Below, piece by piece: positions 1 through 8,825 of a stretch of DNA of 36,702 bases (positions are counted from its first letter, which is position 1; the number at the start of each line of letters is the position of its first letter). The notes beneath the pieces were generated by a model. That model ran no database searches, was not told where the DNA came from, and saw only the letters and a list, made by a program, of their open reading frames with translations. The stretch covers positions 1 through 36,702 of the forward strand of contig NZ_JAFBID010000066.1 of assembly GCF_016811235.1 (NCBI RefSeq), given 5' to 3'. The position numbers and the translations under genes were made by a program. This stretch comes from Microvirga arabica. GTDB lineage: Bacteria > Pseudomonadota > Alphaproteobacteria > Rhizobiales > Beijerinckiaceae.

Positions 1-1194
1 CTTCCCGTGAAGAAGGCTGCTGCTGTTGAATACGTTCGCGTCTGCTCCACCTACGGCGCAGGCTTCTTCTACATCCCGGGCACGGAAACCTGCCTTCGCG
101 TTGCTGGCCGCGTCCGCGCTGAGTACCAGTACCTCGAGCCGCAGTTCCGTGAGGACAACGCGATCGGCTTCCGCGCTCGCGGTCGCGTCGCTCTCGACGC
201 CCGCACCGCCACCGCTTACGGCCTGCTCCGCGCTTTCGTCCGCATGGAGATGGACCGCAACACCGGCGTGTACGCTGGCCAGGCTGGCGGCACCGCGTTC
301 GGCACCTCGCCGAACATCGCTCAGGCCTACATCCAGTTCGGTGGCCTGACCGCTGGTCGCACGACTTCGTTCTTCGCCAACGGCGACCTGCCGAACGGCA
401 ACATCACCACGCTCCGCTTCTACGACTATCCGGACGTGAACCTGCTGGCCTACACCTTCCCCTTCGGCAATGGCTTCTCGGCCACGATCTCGCTTGAAGA
501 AGGCGCCTTCGCCGGCAACCGTCTGACCGAAGCTGGCCCGATTGATCCGCTCACCGGTCTTCCGACGCAGCTCGCTGCTGGCCAGCGTTGGCCTGACCTT
601 GTCGGTAACGTGAAGTACGCCGGCACCTGGGGTTCGGTCCAGCTCTCCGGTGCTCTGCACGAAGTTCGTTCCAACGCGTTTGATGTGGCCGACGCCGACT
701 ACTTCGACAGCGAGCTCGGCTGGGCAATCGGCACGCAGATCGGTATCAACCTGCCGGCTCTCGGCGCGGGCGATGCCCTCTGGTTCGCTGCTGCCTATGC
801 TGACGGCGCTCTCGGCTACCTCGGCTTCGGCTCGACCGTTACGGGCGTCGGCGCTTCTGGCAACACCCGCGGCTTCCCGGTTGTCGATGCCTACGTTGAT
901 CTCGATGGCGACGTCGAGACCGGCACGGGCTGGCAGGTTGCCGGTGGTCTGCGTCACTACTGGGCTCCGACCCTGCGTTCGAACATCCATGGTTCGTATG
1001 CCAGCGTCGAGTACGGCGGTGACCGGTTCGCCAACTTTGATGAGTGGCGCGTTGGCGTGAACACCTTCTGGTCGCCGGTTTCCGGCCTGGACATCGGTGT
1101 TGAAGCCCTGTACGCCAACATCGACGTTGACGGCCTCAACCTCGACAACGAAGACCGCTGGGAAGCTCGCTTCCGCGTTCAGCGCGACTTCTAA
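1..1194 (+). CDS. Porin (Porin_2 family), 5' end cut off by window edge
   Basis: General outer-membrane porin of the Rhizobiales type: a beta-barrel channel for small hydrophilic solutes. The frame is open from base 1, and the first visible residues (LPVKKAAAVEYVRVC) match what normally follows the signal peptide in this family. The GTG at 7 is therefore not the start; the signal peptide lies outside the window. About 397 residues are visible. Family hallmarks are the N-terminal VRVCSTYGAGFFYIPGTETC stretch with two cysteines, alternating aromatic/polar strands, Gly/Asp-rich loops, and a terminal Phe (VQRDF) as expected for Bam-dependent barrels. Codon use is strongly biased (GCT, CGC, TTC, AAC), consistent with high expression. 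A strong terminator follows 22 bases after the stop. The family is certain; which of several paralogous porins this is cannot be told. Confidence 0.93.
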   Translation, partial: LPVKKAAAVEYVRVCSTYGAGFFYIPGTETCLRVAGRVRAEYQYLEPQFREDNAIGFRARGRVALDARTATAYGLLRAFVRMEMDRNTGVYAGQAGGTAFGTSPNIAQAYIQFGGLTAGRTTSFFANGDLPNGNITTLRFYDYPDVNLLAYTFPFGNGFSATISLEEGAFAGNRLTEAGPIDPLTGLPTQLAAGQRWPDLVGNVKYAGTWGSVQLSGALHEVRSNAFDVADADYFDSELGWAIGTQIGINLPALGAGDALWFAAAYADGALGYLGFGSTVTGVGASGNTRGFPVVDAYVDLDGDVETGTGWQVAGGLRHYWAPTLRSNIHGSYASVEYGGDRFANFDEWRVGVNTFWSPVSGLDIGVEALYANIDVDGLNLDNEDRWEARFRVQRDF

Positions 1195-1216
1195 TCGGCT
1201 CGTCTGATTGGACAGG

Positions 1217-1245
1217 AAAACCCCGGTGGCAACACCGGGGTTTTT
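1217..1245 (+). terminator. Rho-independent terminator of the porin gene
   Basis: A perfect stem (AAAACCCCGGTG / CACCGGGGTTTT) with a 4-base loop GCAA is followed by a T-rich run through 1250. It lies just after the porin stop codon. The A-run on the left arm could also let it act on minus-strand transcripts from the convergent hydrolase gene. Confidence 0.9.
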
Positions 1246-1337
1246 CTTTTGGTCACTGTAGGTGCTAAGGGCGGTGACTTCGATAGGGGATCGTCAGACG
1301 TCAGAAGCCATCAAGATGGTCTGTGCGTCCTCACCCT

Positions 1338-2219
1338 TCAGGCAGAAGCTTCCACCGACAGAATGAACTGTTCGATTGCCTGTGTGAGATCACCGTCGAG
1401 AGCCGGGGCATGTCCCTGCCCGGGAACCGTAATTGCCCTGAACCGTGGATGCTTTTCCTGCATGGCCTGCACCGTTCCGGCGGACAGCAGGTCCGAGTGC
1501 TCGCCGCGGATGACGAGAAGAGGGAACGGCTTCAAACCTTCAAAGAGTGGCCAGAGGTCAGGCAGGGGAGCCTCCGGATCGGCAACTTCAAGCGTCTTCA
1601 TCAGGTTCGGATCGTAGTTGAGAACGAGTTGCCCGTCGGCCTCGCGCCATGTCACCCGTGCTAAGGCCCGCCACTGCTCGTCTGTGAAGGCAGGAAATTC
1701 CGCTGCCGAGGTCTGCCGCAGGATCTGCACCGCCTCGTCCAGTGTGCGGGGCGTAGGCAATTTTCCGACATAGCCGCGAATCCGGGCGATCCCCCTGGCC
1801 TCGAGCACGGGACCGATATCGTTGAGAACCGCAGCGGCGATCAAAGTGGGACGGACCGCACTCAAGGCCATGGTGATCAACCCACCCCGGGACGTGCCGA
1901 CGAAGACTGCCTTCTCTATCCCTGCTACGGTGAGAACCTGCAGGACATCATTCAGCTCGATCTTGACGTCATAGTTGCGCCAATCTTTGTCCCAATCGGA
2001 ACGGCCGCGGCCGCGGTAATCCAGGGACAAGACGCGGCGGGGCCTTGATGAACCCCGGCTCAGGGCCAAGGCAAGCTCGTGAAAATCCTCGGATGACCGC
2101 GTGAGGCCGGAAAGGCAGACGACCGGCAAGGCGCCGGCCGTTCCGGGGTTATAGTCTCGGGTGTAAAGGCGCAGCCCATCGGCTGCGGACACAAAAAGAT
2201 CCCGGTAGGTGTCGCTCAT
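1338..2219 (-). CDS. Alpha/beta hydrolase
   Basis: A 293-residue alpha/beta-hydrolase fold enzyme, probably cytoplasmic since no signal peptide is visible. The catalytic triad can be placed: nucleophile Ser110 in the elbow GTSRGG, Asp243 in GEHSDLL, and His270 in GQGHAPAL. The oxyanion region is LSGLTRSS near residue 37, and the LDYRGRGRSDW segment around 66-76 is typical of hydrolases acting on small esters or lactones. The substrate cannot be read from the sequence; an esterase, lactonase or haloperoxidase-like role are all possible. The gene starts 45 bases after the end of the lytic transglycosylase gene on the same strand, so they could be co-transcribed. It converges on the porin gene. 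Confidence 0.88.
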   Translation of the reverse strand: MSDTYRDLFVSAADGLRLYTRDYNPGTAGALPVVCLSGLTRSSEDFHELALALSRGSSRPRRVLSLDYRGRGRSDWDKDWRNYDVKIELNDVLQVLTVAGIEKAVFVGTSRGGLITMALSAVRPTLIAAAVLNDIGPVLEARGIARIRGYVGKLPTPRTLDEAVQILRQTSAAEFPAFTDEQWRALARVTWREADGQLVLNYDPNLMKTLEVADPEAPLPDLWPLFEGLKPFPLLVIRGEHSDLLSAGTVQAMQEKHPRFRAITVPGQGHAPALDGDLTQAIEQFILSVEASA

Positions 2220-2264
2220 CTCATTCCATGATCATTGGTTATCGATGAGCCGCATCTTGCATGA

Positions 2265-4307
2265 CTAGTTCGTGCTTGTCGCGTCCGCCGTCGCAGGGGC
2301 CGCCGGTGCGGCCTTCTCGTTCAGGCGCTGCCGATAAACCCTCAGGTTTTCGAGAACGCGCTGCACGTAATTGCGGGTCTCGTAGAAGGGGATGCGCTCC
2401 ACCCAGTCGACCTCGTCGACGTCCGGCTTGCGGGGGTCGCCGTAGGAGCGGACCCACTTGATCACGTTGCCGCCGCCCGCATTGTAGGACGCGAAGGCCA
2501 GGATATGGGAGCCCTTCCAGTCCTCCATCAACTCGCCCAGATGGGCGGAGCCGATCTTTGCGTTGTAGGAGGGATCCTCGATCAGGCGCTTGAGATCGAA
2601 CCCGACCCCGAAGCGCTGGGCCGTTCTCTTAGCGGTCGCCGGCATGAGCTGCATGAGGCCGCGGGCTCCGGCGCTGGAGATGGCGCGCGGATTGAAGGCG
2701 CTCTCCTGCCGGGCGATGGCATAGACCATGGCGGGTTCCACCTCGTCGCCGACGGGCTGGAAGTCCGGGATGGCGGCCAGCGGATAGGCATGCTGATCGA
2801 GCGGGAAACCCCTCTGCAGGGCGATCTTGCCGATGGCGAGTACCGCCCGGGGGTTCTGCTGCGATGTAGCAAGGCCTGCAAGCGCATCAAGCTGGCCGGG
2901 GTCGTTCAGGGTCTGGGCGAGATCGGAATAGAGGCCCATGGCCAGGTCCTGCTCGCCGGTCTGCTGCAGCAACTGCAAGGCCTGGATCGGAACGAGGGCA
3001 TCGAAAGCCTTGCGCTCACCCTCGGTGAGAGGGTCGACCTTCCTCAAGGCTATGGTCCGACCGAGCTTCTCCTGGGCGAGCTGACCATAATAGGTGGTGG
3101 GGTGGTCGGCGGCGCGCTCATAGAACAGGCGGGCGTTTTGAGCCTCGCCGGCGGCTTCAGCCGCACGGCCCTGCCAATAGGCGACACGGGAAAGAGAGAT
3201 AGGAGTCGATGCCGTTTTCGCGACGGCTGCGAAGTGTTGAGACGCCTTCGCCGGCTCGTTCAGGAAGCGCAGGGCGATCCAGCCCGCATGGAACTCCGCC
3301 TCGATCTGCTGCACCGGTGACTCGGCGGCATGATGGCTTGCCACCTCATAGGCTGTCTTGGCGTCGCCCTTGTCGAGAAGCTCACGGGTGATCAGGCGCT
3401 GTTCGGCCCACCATTCGTCGCCATCGACCCGGAGTTCCGGATCCCGCGGCGCCTGCATGATGATGCCGGCGGCCTCGACCAGGTTATTGCTGCGCCGCTG
3501 AAGCAGGGCGCGGGAGAAGAGATAGGACGGATCGTTGCGCAGGGCGGCCGGAACCGCTGCGAAAGCCTTTTGGGCTTTCTTCTTGCCCTGGAACACGGCC
3601 ATGCGTGCCTTGACGAGAAGCTCGTAATCCTTACCGGCGTAACCTGCAGCCCGTTGCGCACCGCCCCAGTTCTCCTTCAGGAGCAGCCGCTCCATGCGGA
3701 AGCGGTGATCGGCCTGGGACAGAACACCGGGGAACTGGTCGAGGATGCGGCGCTCCACGTCGGGGCCGAATGTATCCTCGCGCCACACATGCCGGATCTT
3801 GTCATGCGCCTCCTGGGCGAGGCCGTCCGCCTTCAGGGCGAAGGCAAGGGCGACCCGTCCGCCCGGCGTGACAGGAGCCTGATTGGCAAAGAAGAAGCGG
3901 ACCTGAGGCGGGGACCGGCGCTCGGCCAGCAGGGAATCCTCGCTCCTGCGGCGGATCTGGCTGGTCAGGGGCCAGTCGGGATAGTCCTTCCGGAAGGCCA
4001 TGATGCGGTCGAAGGTGACCGGCGTGCCGCTGCGGATCGCGTACCACTCCGCGAGGGCCCGGGCGGCCGGCTGAGCGAGCTTGGTCCTGAGGATCTCAGC
4101 CTCGGTCAGATCATTGTCCCGATAGGCCTTGAAGATCCCGGCCAGGTGTTCCAGGTCTCCCGGCACCGGATTGGCCGGAACGAAGGCTTCCAGGGTGCTG
4201 GTCTGGGACGCTTCCGCCTTCGGAGAGGACGTTTCATTGGCCTGGACGGCGAGGGTGGAGAGTTGGACAAGCGCAACCGATGTCGCAAGACCGATGAGAA
4301 GACGCAT
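2265..4307 (-). CDS. Soluble lytic murein transglycosylase (Slt70-like)
   Basis: Periplasmic peptidoglycan-cleaving enzyme that cuts MurNAc-GlcNAc bonds, forming 1,6-anhydro ends. An N-terminal signal peptide (MRLLIGLATSVALVQL onward, cleavage likely near AVQA-NE) is followed by a long alpha-superhelical region with TPR-like helices (about 55-500). A C-terminal SLT domain follows (about 520-650). Counting from the upstream GTG, the catalytic Glu is residue 539 in ARQESAFNP, followed by SSAGARGLMQLMP and the AFASYNAGGGNV motif, all diagnostic of family 1 transglycosylases. I chose ATG at 4307. GTG at 4319 in the same frame, with AAGGGG upstream, is equally possible and adds only MSLN. It is transcribed divergently from dapA. 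The full length (about 680) fits Slt homologues. Confidence 0.93.
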   Translation of the reverse strand: MRLLIGLATSVALVQLSTLAVQANETSSPKAEASQTSTLEAFVPANPVPGDLEHLAGIFKAYRDNDLTEAEILRTKLAQPAARALAEWYAIRSGTPVTFDRIMAFRKDYPDWPLTSQIRRRSEDSLLAERRSPPQVRFFFANQAPVTPGGRVALAFALKADGLAQEAHDKIRHVWREDTFGPDVERRILDQFPGVLSQADHRFRMERLLLKENWGGAQRAAGYAGKDYELLVKARMAVFQGKKKAQKAFAAVPAALRNDPSYLFSRALLQRRSNNLVEAAGIIMQAPRDPELRVDGDEWWAEQRLITRELLDKGDAKTAYEVASHHAAESPVQQIEAEFHAGWIALRFLNEPAKASQHFAAVAKTASTPISLSRVAYWQGRAAEAAGEAQNARLFYERAADHPTTYYGQLAQEKLGRTIALRKVDPLTEGERKAFDALVPIQALQLLQQTGEQDLAMGLYSDLAQTLNDPGQLDALAGLATSQQNPRAVLAIGKIALQRGFPLDQHAYPLAAIPDFQPVGDEVEPAMVYAIARQESAFNPRAISSAGARGLMQLMPATAKRTAQRFGVGFDLKRLIEDPSYNAKIGSAHLGELMEDWKGSHILAFASYNAGGGNVIKWVRSYGDPRKPDVDEVDWVERIPFYETRNYVQRVLENLRVYRQRLNEKAAPAAPATADATSTN

Positions 4308-4319
4308 GTTGAGGCTCAC

Positions 4320-4496
4320 CCGCTAACCCCTTTGCTGTCGCCCAAGTCTGATTGTGACGACGTTTCTCTTGAGGAAACACTAAGAGCCGAGCTAGGACAA
4401 CTCCCCGAAGGAACGTTTGCGCCCATGCGCCGCACCCCCTATGTGTTAAACCCTTGTGGCCTCTAGGACCCGGCGCGCTTTATCCGAGGAAGATTC
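4320..4496. promoter_or_regulatory. Divergent intergenic region between slt-like gene and dapA
   Basis: 177 bases with no coding signal. It must hold promoters for the two divergent genes, but I cannot identify convincing -35/-10 pairs. A purine-rich GAGGAAG just before 4497 is the dapA ribosome binding site. Confidence 0.4.
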
Positions 4497-5381
4497 ATGA
4501 CTCAATTCAAAGGCTCCATCACGGCTCTGGTGACCCCGTTCAAGGATGGCGCCGTGGATGAGGTGGCCTTCCGGGCCTTCATCAACTGGCAGATCCAGGA
4601 GGGCACCAGCGGTCTCGTTCCCGTAGGCACGACCGGTGAGACCCCGACACTGAGCCACAAGGAGCATGATCGAGTCGTCGAGATCTGCGTCGAGGAGGCG
4701 AAAGGCAGGGTGCCGGTGATCGCCGGCGCCGGGTCCAACAGCACCGCCGAGGCGGTGGCGTTCTCCAAGCATGCGGAAAAAGTCGGCGCCGACGCGGTTC
4801 TGATCGTCACGCCCTATTACAACAAGCCGACGCAGGAAGGCCTCTACCAGCATTTCAAGGCCATCAACGATGCCGTCGGCATCCCGATCATCATCTACAA
4901 CATCCCTGGCCGCTCCGTGATCGACATGTCGGTGGAGACGATGGCGCGGCTCTATGAGCTGAAGAACATCGCCGGCGTGAAGGACGCCACCGCCAACATG
5001 GCACGCGTCAGCCTCCAGCGGCAGATGATGGGGCCGGACTTCATCCAGCTCTCCGGCGAGGACGCCACGGCTCTCGGCTTCATGGCCCATGGGGGCCATG
5101 GCTGCATTTCGGTGACCTCGAACGTGGCGCCGCGCCTCTGCGCCGAGATGCAGAGCGCCTGCCTGAACGGCGATTACGCCTCGGCCCTGAAGGTGCAGGA
5201 TCGTCTCATGCCTCTGCATACCAACCTGTTCATCGAGACGAACCCCACGCCCGTGAAATACGCCGCGTCGCTGCTCGGCCTCATGCAAGACGACGTGCGC
5301 CTGCCGCTGGTGCCCGCCTCCGACAACGCGAAGCAGGCCGTTCGCTCGGCCATGGTCCATGCGGGCCTGATCAACGCTTAA
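4497..5381 (+). CDS. dapA: 4-hydroxy-tetrahydrodipicolinate synthase
   Basis: Condenses pyruvate with aspartate semialdehyde, the first committed step of lysine and meso-diaminopimelate synthesis in the cytoplasm. The 294-residue length is standard. Key residues align with E. coli DapA shifted by one: Schiff-base Lys162 in AGVKDAT, Tyr134 in IIIYN, Arg139 in IPGRS, and Thr45-Thr46 in the VGTTGE pyruvate-binding motif. The start ATG has a good GAGGAAG ribosome binding site. smpB follows after 11 bases, the usual dapA-smpB pairing in Rhizobiales, suggesting an operon. Confidence 0.97.
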   Translation: MTQFKGSITALVTPFKDGAVDEVAFRAFINWQIQEGTSGLVPVGTTGETPTLSHKEHDRVVEICVEEAKGRVPVIAGAGSNSTAEAVAFSKHAEKVGADAVLIVTPYYNKPTQEGLYQHFKAINDAVGIPIIIYNIPGRSVIDMSVETMARLYELKNIAGVKDATANMARVSLQRQMMGPDFIQLSGEDATALGFMAHGGHGCISVTSNVAPRLCAEMQSACLNGDYASALKVQDRLMPLHTNLFIETNPTPVKYAASLLGLMQDDVRLPLVPASDNAKQAVRSAMVHAGLINA

Positions 5382-5392
5382 AAACAGAGCTC

Positions 5393-5866
5393 ATGGCAAA
5401 AGACCCGAAGAGTCCGAACCGCGTCGTTGCCGACAACAGGAAGGCGCGGTTCAACTATGAAATCATCGACACTTACGAGGCCGGGATCGCGCTTACCGGC
5501 ACGGAGGTGAAATCTCTGCGCCAGGGAAAGGCCACCATCGGCGAGGCCCATGCCGGGCCGTCGGGAGAGGAGTTCTACCTCTTCAACGCCTATATCCCCG
5601 AGTACCTGCAGGCCAACCGCTTCAACCACGAAACCAAGCGCCCCCGGCGCCTGCTCCTGCACAAGAACCAGATCAACAAGCTGATCGGTGCGACCCAGCG
5701 GGAGGGGTTCACGGTGATTCCGCTCAAGATCTATTTCAACGATCGCGGGCGCGCGAAGGTGGAACTCGGCCTCGGCCGAGGCAAGAAGCTGCACGACAAG
5801 CGCGAGACGGAGAAGGAGCGCTCCTGGAACCGGGAGAAAGCCCGTCTCATGCGCGACAAGGGCTGA
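5393..5866 (+). CDS. smpB: SsrA-binding protein
   Basis: Small RNA-binding protein that carries tmRNA into stalled ribosomes for trans-translation. It has 157 residues, the normal length. Recognisable family segments are RKARFNYEI near the N-terminus, the GIALTGTEVKSLRQGK strand-turn, the IPEY/HKNQINKL region, and the basic C-terminal tail (KKLHDKRETEKERSW and following) that inserts into the mRNA channel. It sits 11 bases after dapA with only a weak ribosome binding site (AGAG), so translational coupling is possible. No ssrA gene was recognised in this window. Alphaproteobacterial tmRNA is usually a two-piece permuted RNA encoded elsewhere. Confidence 0.97.
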   Translation: MAKDPKSPNRVVADNRKARFNYEIIDTYEAGIALTGTEVKSLRQGKATIGEAHAGPSGEEFYLFNAYIPEYLQANRFNHETKRPRRLLLHKNQINKLIGATQREGFTVIPLKIYFNDRGRAKVELGLGRGKKLHDKRETEKERSWNREKARLMRDKG

Positions 5867-5921
5867 CGCGACGGCATTGTGCGCTAGGTTCCCTCTCGCG
5901 TGTTCATTCGGGAGGGAAGGC

Positions 5922-6452
5922 ATGGCGTCCGTGGCTCTGGTGTCGGTTCTCGGGCCCGATCGGGTCGGGCTGGTCGCGGCCATTGCCGAGCACCTGTTCA
6001 ACATCGGCGTGAACCTGCGCGACACCACTTTTGCGTCCCTCGGCTCGGGCGCCGAGTTCGTGGCCCTGTGCGAGCTCCCGCCGGAGGTGACGGCCGGCGA
6101 CGTGGAGGCCGGCCTCAAGCAGCTTGCGGAACTCGAAGGCGCCGAGATCCGGGCGGTGCCCTATGCTTTCGACCCGAGCCCCGGCCCTGCAGGAAGCGTC
6201 ACCCATCGCATCGCCATCAGCGGCGGCGATCAGCTCGGACTTGTGGCCCGGCTGGCAGAGGTGTTCAAGCAATACGAGGCCAACATCGTGCGGCTTGAGG
6301 CGCGCAAACTGCCGGAGGCGGAGGGCGGGCTTTATGTGACGCGCTTTGCAGTCTCGATCTCCCCAGGGCAGACCGATCTGTGCCTGGCCACCGTCAGCAA
6401 CACAGCGGGTGCGCTGGGATTGAGCTGCCAGGTGGAAGAGAGTTCGCTCTGA
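5922..6452 (+). CDS. Double ACT-domain protein (GcvR-like)
   Basis: A 176-residue protein built of two ACT modules. The first (about 3-75) has VLGPDRVGLVAAIAEHLF; the second (about 90-170) has GGDQLGLVARLAEVF. Tandem ACT proteins of this size resemble the glycine cleavage regulator GcvR and usually sense amino acids or modify partner proteins; no catalytic or DNA-binding domain is present. I placed the start at ATG 5922 because GGGAGGGAAGG lies just upstream and the ACT fold begins immediately. An in-frame TTG at 5877 would add 15 unconserved residues. It follows smpB by 55 bases and converges on the NYN gene. Confidence 0.85.
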   Translation: MASVALVSVLGPDRVGLVAAIAEHLFNIGVNLRDTTFASLGSGAEFVALCELPPEVTAGDVEAGLKQLAELEGAEIRAVPYAFDPSPGPAGSVTHRIAISGGDQLGLVARLAEVFKQYEANIVRLEARKLPEAEGGLYVTRFAVSISPGQTDLCLATVSNTAGALGLSCQVEESSL

Positions 6453-6465
6453 CCTGAAAAGACAA

Positions 6466-6486
6466 TGGCCGGGACGCGCCCGGCCA
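6466..6486. terminator. Possible terminator hairpin between convergent genes
   Basis: A perfect 8-bp stem (TGGCCGGG / CCCGGCCA) with a 5-base loop ACGCG lies between the convergent ACT and NYN genes. There is no T-run on either side, so it may only aid termination or block 3' decay. Confidence 0.45.
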
Positions 6487-6514
6487 CGATGCTAATTCGT
6501 TTGTTTGATCGTGC

Positions 6515-7159
6515 TCAGACGTCGAACTCGTCGTCCTGCGGCTGGCGGATGCCGTAGCGGCTCTCGAGCGCTCCGCTGCGCGGCTGCGGACGCTGGCGCT
6601 CTCCATTCTCATTCATGGGACGCTGCGGGCGATCCCCGGGATCGCGGCCAATCCGGGACGCGAGCTGCGACAGGTCGAGGAACTCGTCCGCCTGACGACG
6701 CAGCTCATCGGCGACCATCGGCGGCTGCGTGGTGACGGTGGACACCACCGACACGCGCACGCCACGTCGCTGCATGGCCTCCACGAGGGAGCGGAAATCG
6801 CCGTCACCGGAGAACAAAACCATGTGATCGATGTAGGGCGAGAGCTCCAGCGCATCGATGGCGAGCTCGATGTCCATGTTGCCCTTGACCTTGCGCCGGC
6901 CGGCCGAGTCGACGAACTCCTTCGTCGGCTTCGTGACCACGCGGTAGCCGTTGTAATCGAGCCAGTCGATCAGCGGGCGAATGGAAGAATATTCCTGATC
7001 TTCTACAAGGGCCGTGTAGTAAAAGGCGCGGACGAGCGAGCCGCGGCCCTGAAATTCCTTCAGCAGGCGCTTGTAATCGATATCGAAGCCGAGAGTTTTC
7101 GTGGTAGCGTAAAGGTTGGCGCCATCAATGAAGAGAGCGATCCGCTGCTGGCCTGACAT
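6515..7159 (-). CDS. NYN-domain (LabA/DUF88-like) putative ribonuclease
   Basis: A 214-residue protein with a PIN-like NYN nuclease fold over residues 6-165. The acidic metal-binding residues expected of the family are visible: Asp12 in LFIDGANLY, Asp96 in KGNMDIELAIDAL, and Asp119/Asp121 in LFSGDGDF. The segment after about residue 168 is Arg/Pro/Gln-rich, predicted disordered, and ends acidic (DDEFDV). The family is widespread in Rhizobiales, but its RNA substrate is not established. It is last in the minus-strand group rpoZ-rsh-C26-HAD-pyrE, but 238 AT-richer bases separate it from pyrE, so it may have its own promoter. The ribosome binding site is weak (AGAGAA). Confidence 0.88.
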   Translation of the reverse strand: MSGQQRIALFIDGANLYATTKTLGFDIDYKRLLKEFQGRGSLVRAFYYTALVEDQEYSSIRPLIDWLDYNGYRVVTKPTKEFVDSAGRRKVKGNMDIELAIDALELSPYIDHMVLFSGDGDFRSLVEAMQRRGVRVSVVSTVTTQPPMVADELRRQADEFLDLSQLASRIGRDPGDRPQRPMNENGERQRPQPRSGALESRYGIRQPQDDEFDV

Positions 7160-7397
7160 AAGTATTCTCTATCTGTGTCTGCCGGAGCGGCCTAACAACC
7201 TTCATTATTCAAGCAACATCTATTATTTACGCAGGCAATAAAACTGCGCGAAAAATGTATGACGTGCCCCAGAACAGGCTGCTATTAACCCTTCGGACCA
7301 GTAATCCTGACAATGGAAAATACTTAATGGCGTGTAAATTCCAAGAGTCAAGTTGTCAGAACCAAGGCAGTCAAGCCGGTGTGTGACAAATAAACAG

Positions 7398-7985
7398 CTA
7401 TTTTGATTTTAGGCTTCGGCTGCCCGGTTTGACCGCCGGAAGAGCCGCCAATTCGGGCGGAAGCTGATCTGGCGCATAGGCCGGAATGTCGAGCTGGACC
7501 AGTGACACGAGAGGCACGCCAAGATCCGCCTTTCCGCCGGAGCGGTCGATGAGGCAGGCGGCACCGAGCATCGTTCCGGGATGCTCCTGTAAAGACGCCA
7601 GGCATTCCCGAGAGGAAAGGCCAGTCGTCACGATGTCTTCTACCATGACGACGCGGGCGCCCTCCGGAATCGTGAACCCGCGGCGCAAAGCGAAGACGCC
7701 GTTCTCGCGCTCGACGAAGATCGCCTTGGCGCCCAGATGCCGGGCCGTCTCATAGCCCGGCACAATGCCCCCGACGGCAGGCGAGACCACGTAATCGACT
7801 GGCCCGAAAGCGTCCCTGATCTTCTCCGCCAGCGCGCGGCAGACCCGCTCCGTGCGCGCCGGGTCCTGAAACACGAACATCTTCTGCAGGAAGACCGGGC
7901 TGTGCAGCCCCGACGACAGAATGAAGTGCCCCTCCAGCAACGCCCCTGCGGAGCGGAATTCTTCAAGAACGTCATTCGGGGTCAT
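7398..7985 (-). CDS. pyrE: Orotate phosphoribosyltransferase
   Basis: Transfers the phosphoribosyl group of PRPP to orotate, giving OMP in de novo pyrimidine synthesis. The 195-residue protein has the PRPP-binding motif VMVEDIVTTG at residues 113-122, the N-terminal GHFILSSGLHSPVF substrate loop (about 19-32), and the YVVSPAVGGIVPGYETAR block (65-82). AGGAG upstream of the ATG gives a good ribosome binding site. It lies 108 bases after the HAD phosphatase gene. The rsh-pyrE neighbourhood is common in Rhizobiales, but here two extra genes lie between them. Confidence 0.95.
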   Translation of the reverse strand: MTPNDVLEEFRSAGALLEGHFILSSGLHSPVFLQKMFVFQDPARTERVCRALAEKIRDAFGPVDYVVSPAVGGIVPGYETARHLGAKAIFVERENGVFALRRGFTIPEGARVVMVEDIVTTGLSSRECLASLQEHPGTMLGAACLIDRSGGKADLGVPLVSLVQLDIPAYAPDQLPPELAALPAVKPGSRSLKSK

Positions 7986-8093
7986 AGGGCGTCTCCTGCT
8001 GAAGGGCTTTTGGCAGGCTGTTGGGCAGGAGGCAAGATGATACAGAAGGACAGTTCCTCTCCGTGAGCCTGCCCGAGGTCACGCCCCTTTAGG

Positions 8094-8804
8094 TCAGTTG
8101 GCACCATGTCCTGCAACCTCGGCCAGCCACTGGGGCAACTCCGACAGCGACGGCAACTCCGCAAAGCGGGGGTGGTCGGTCGGCAGCGGCGCGTCCTCGT
8201 GCGCCCAGACCAGATGGAACGGGATGAGTGCCGCGTAGCTGCCGGCTTCGAGCGCCGGCAGCACGTCCGAACGCACAGAGTTGCCGGCCATCGCGGCGTT
8301 CTCCGGGCCGGCGCCGTGGCGCGAGAAGATGCGGGTATAGGTATCCGCCCTTTTCTCGCTGACGATCTCCACGCCCGAGAAGAAGTTGCCGAGGCCGGAA
8401 GCCGCGAGCTTCGATTCCTGGTGGAAGAGATCGCCCTTGGTAATGAGCACGAGCCTATATTCTGCCGAGAGCGCTTCGAGGGCCTCATGAACGCCGGGGA
8501 GGGGCTCCACGGGGTGGTTCATTAGCTCACGGCCGATCGTGAGGATCTCGCTGAGGGCTCGGCTCGATATCGTCCCGTCGCTCACCTGGATGGCGGTTTC
8601 CATCATCGAGAGCGTGAAGCCTTTTGCACCATAGCCGTAAAGGCCCAGATTGCGATGCTCCGTCGCGGCTATCTCCGCTTCGAGCCGCTCGACATCGACG
8701 AAGTCAGCGAGCAGTTCGTTGAAGCGCTGGCGCGTCGATTGATAGAACGTCTCGTTGTGCCAGAGCGTGTCGTCAGCATCGAGACCGAGAACGGAAATCG
8801 GCAT
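8094..8804 (-). CDS. HAD-superfamily phosphatase
   Basis: A 236-residue haloacid-dehalogenase-type hydrolase. Motif I is DADDTLW with nucleophile Asp9 and acid/base Asp11. Motif II is the LITKGD segment, motif III the Lys in SEKRADTY, and motif IV GNSVRSDVLPAL with its acidic metal ligand. A helical cap (about 20-95) lies between motifs I and II. The TLW motif and cap type resemble small-metabolite or nucleotide phosphatases, but the substrate is unknown. It starts 21 bases after the C26 hydrolase gene on the same strand, so it is probably in the rsh operon. A role in nucleotide or signalling-nucleotide clean-up would be speculation from position. Confidence 0.87.
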   Translation of the reverse strand: MPISVLGLDADDTLWHNETFYQSTRQRFNELLADFVDVERLEAEIAATEHRNLGLYGYGAKGFTLSMMETAIQVSDGTISSRALSEILTIGRELMNHPVEPLPGVHEALEALSAEYRLVLITKGDLFHQESKLAASGLGNFFSGVEIVSEKRADTYTRIFSRHGAGPENAAMAGNSVRSDVLPALEAGSYAALIPFHLVWAHEDAPLPTDHPRFAELPSLSELPQWLAEVAGHGAN

Positions 8805-8825
8805 CGGGGATTCCTGTAGTGGCGA

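Noticed and set aside
7..9. GTG at 7 as the porin start
   Set aside because: It would leave the porin without a signal peptide. The frame is open to base 1 and the residues match the mature N-terminus of the family.
5867..5921. A tmRNA (ssrA) gene expected near smpB
   Set aside because: No tag reading frame (AANDN-like) or tRNA-like ends are visible here or in the other gaps of the window.
7160..7397. An extra gene in the 238-base gap between pyrE and the NYN gene
   Set aside because: The only open frames are short continuations out of pyrE in another frame without a ribosome binding site. The gap is AT-richer and more likely a promoter region for the NYN gene.
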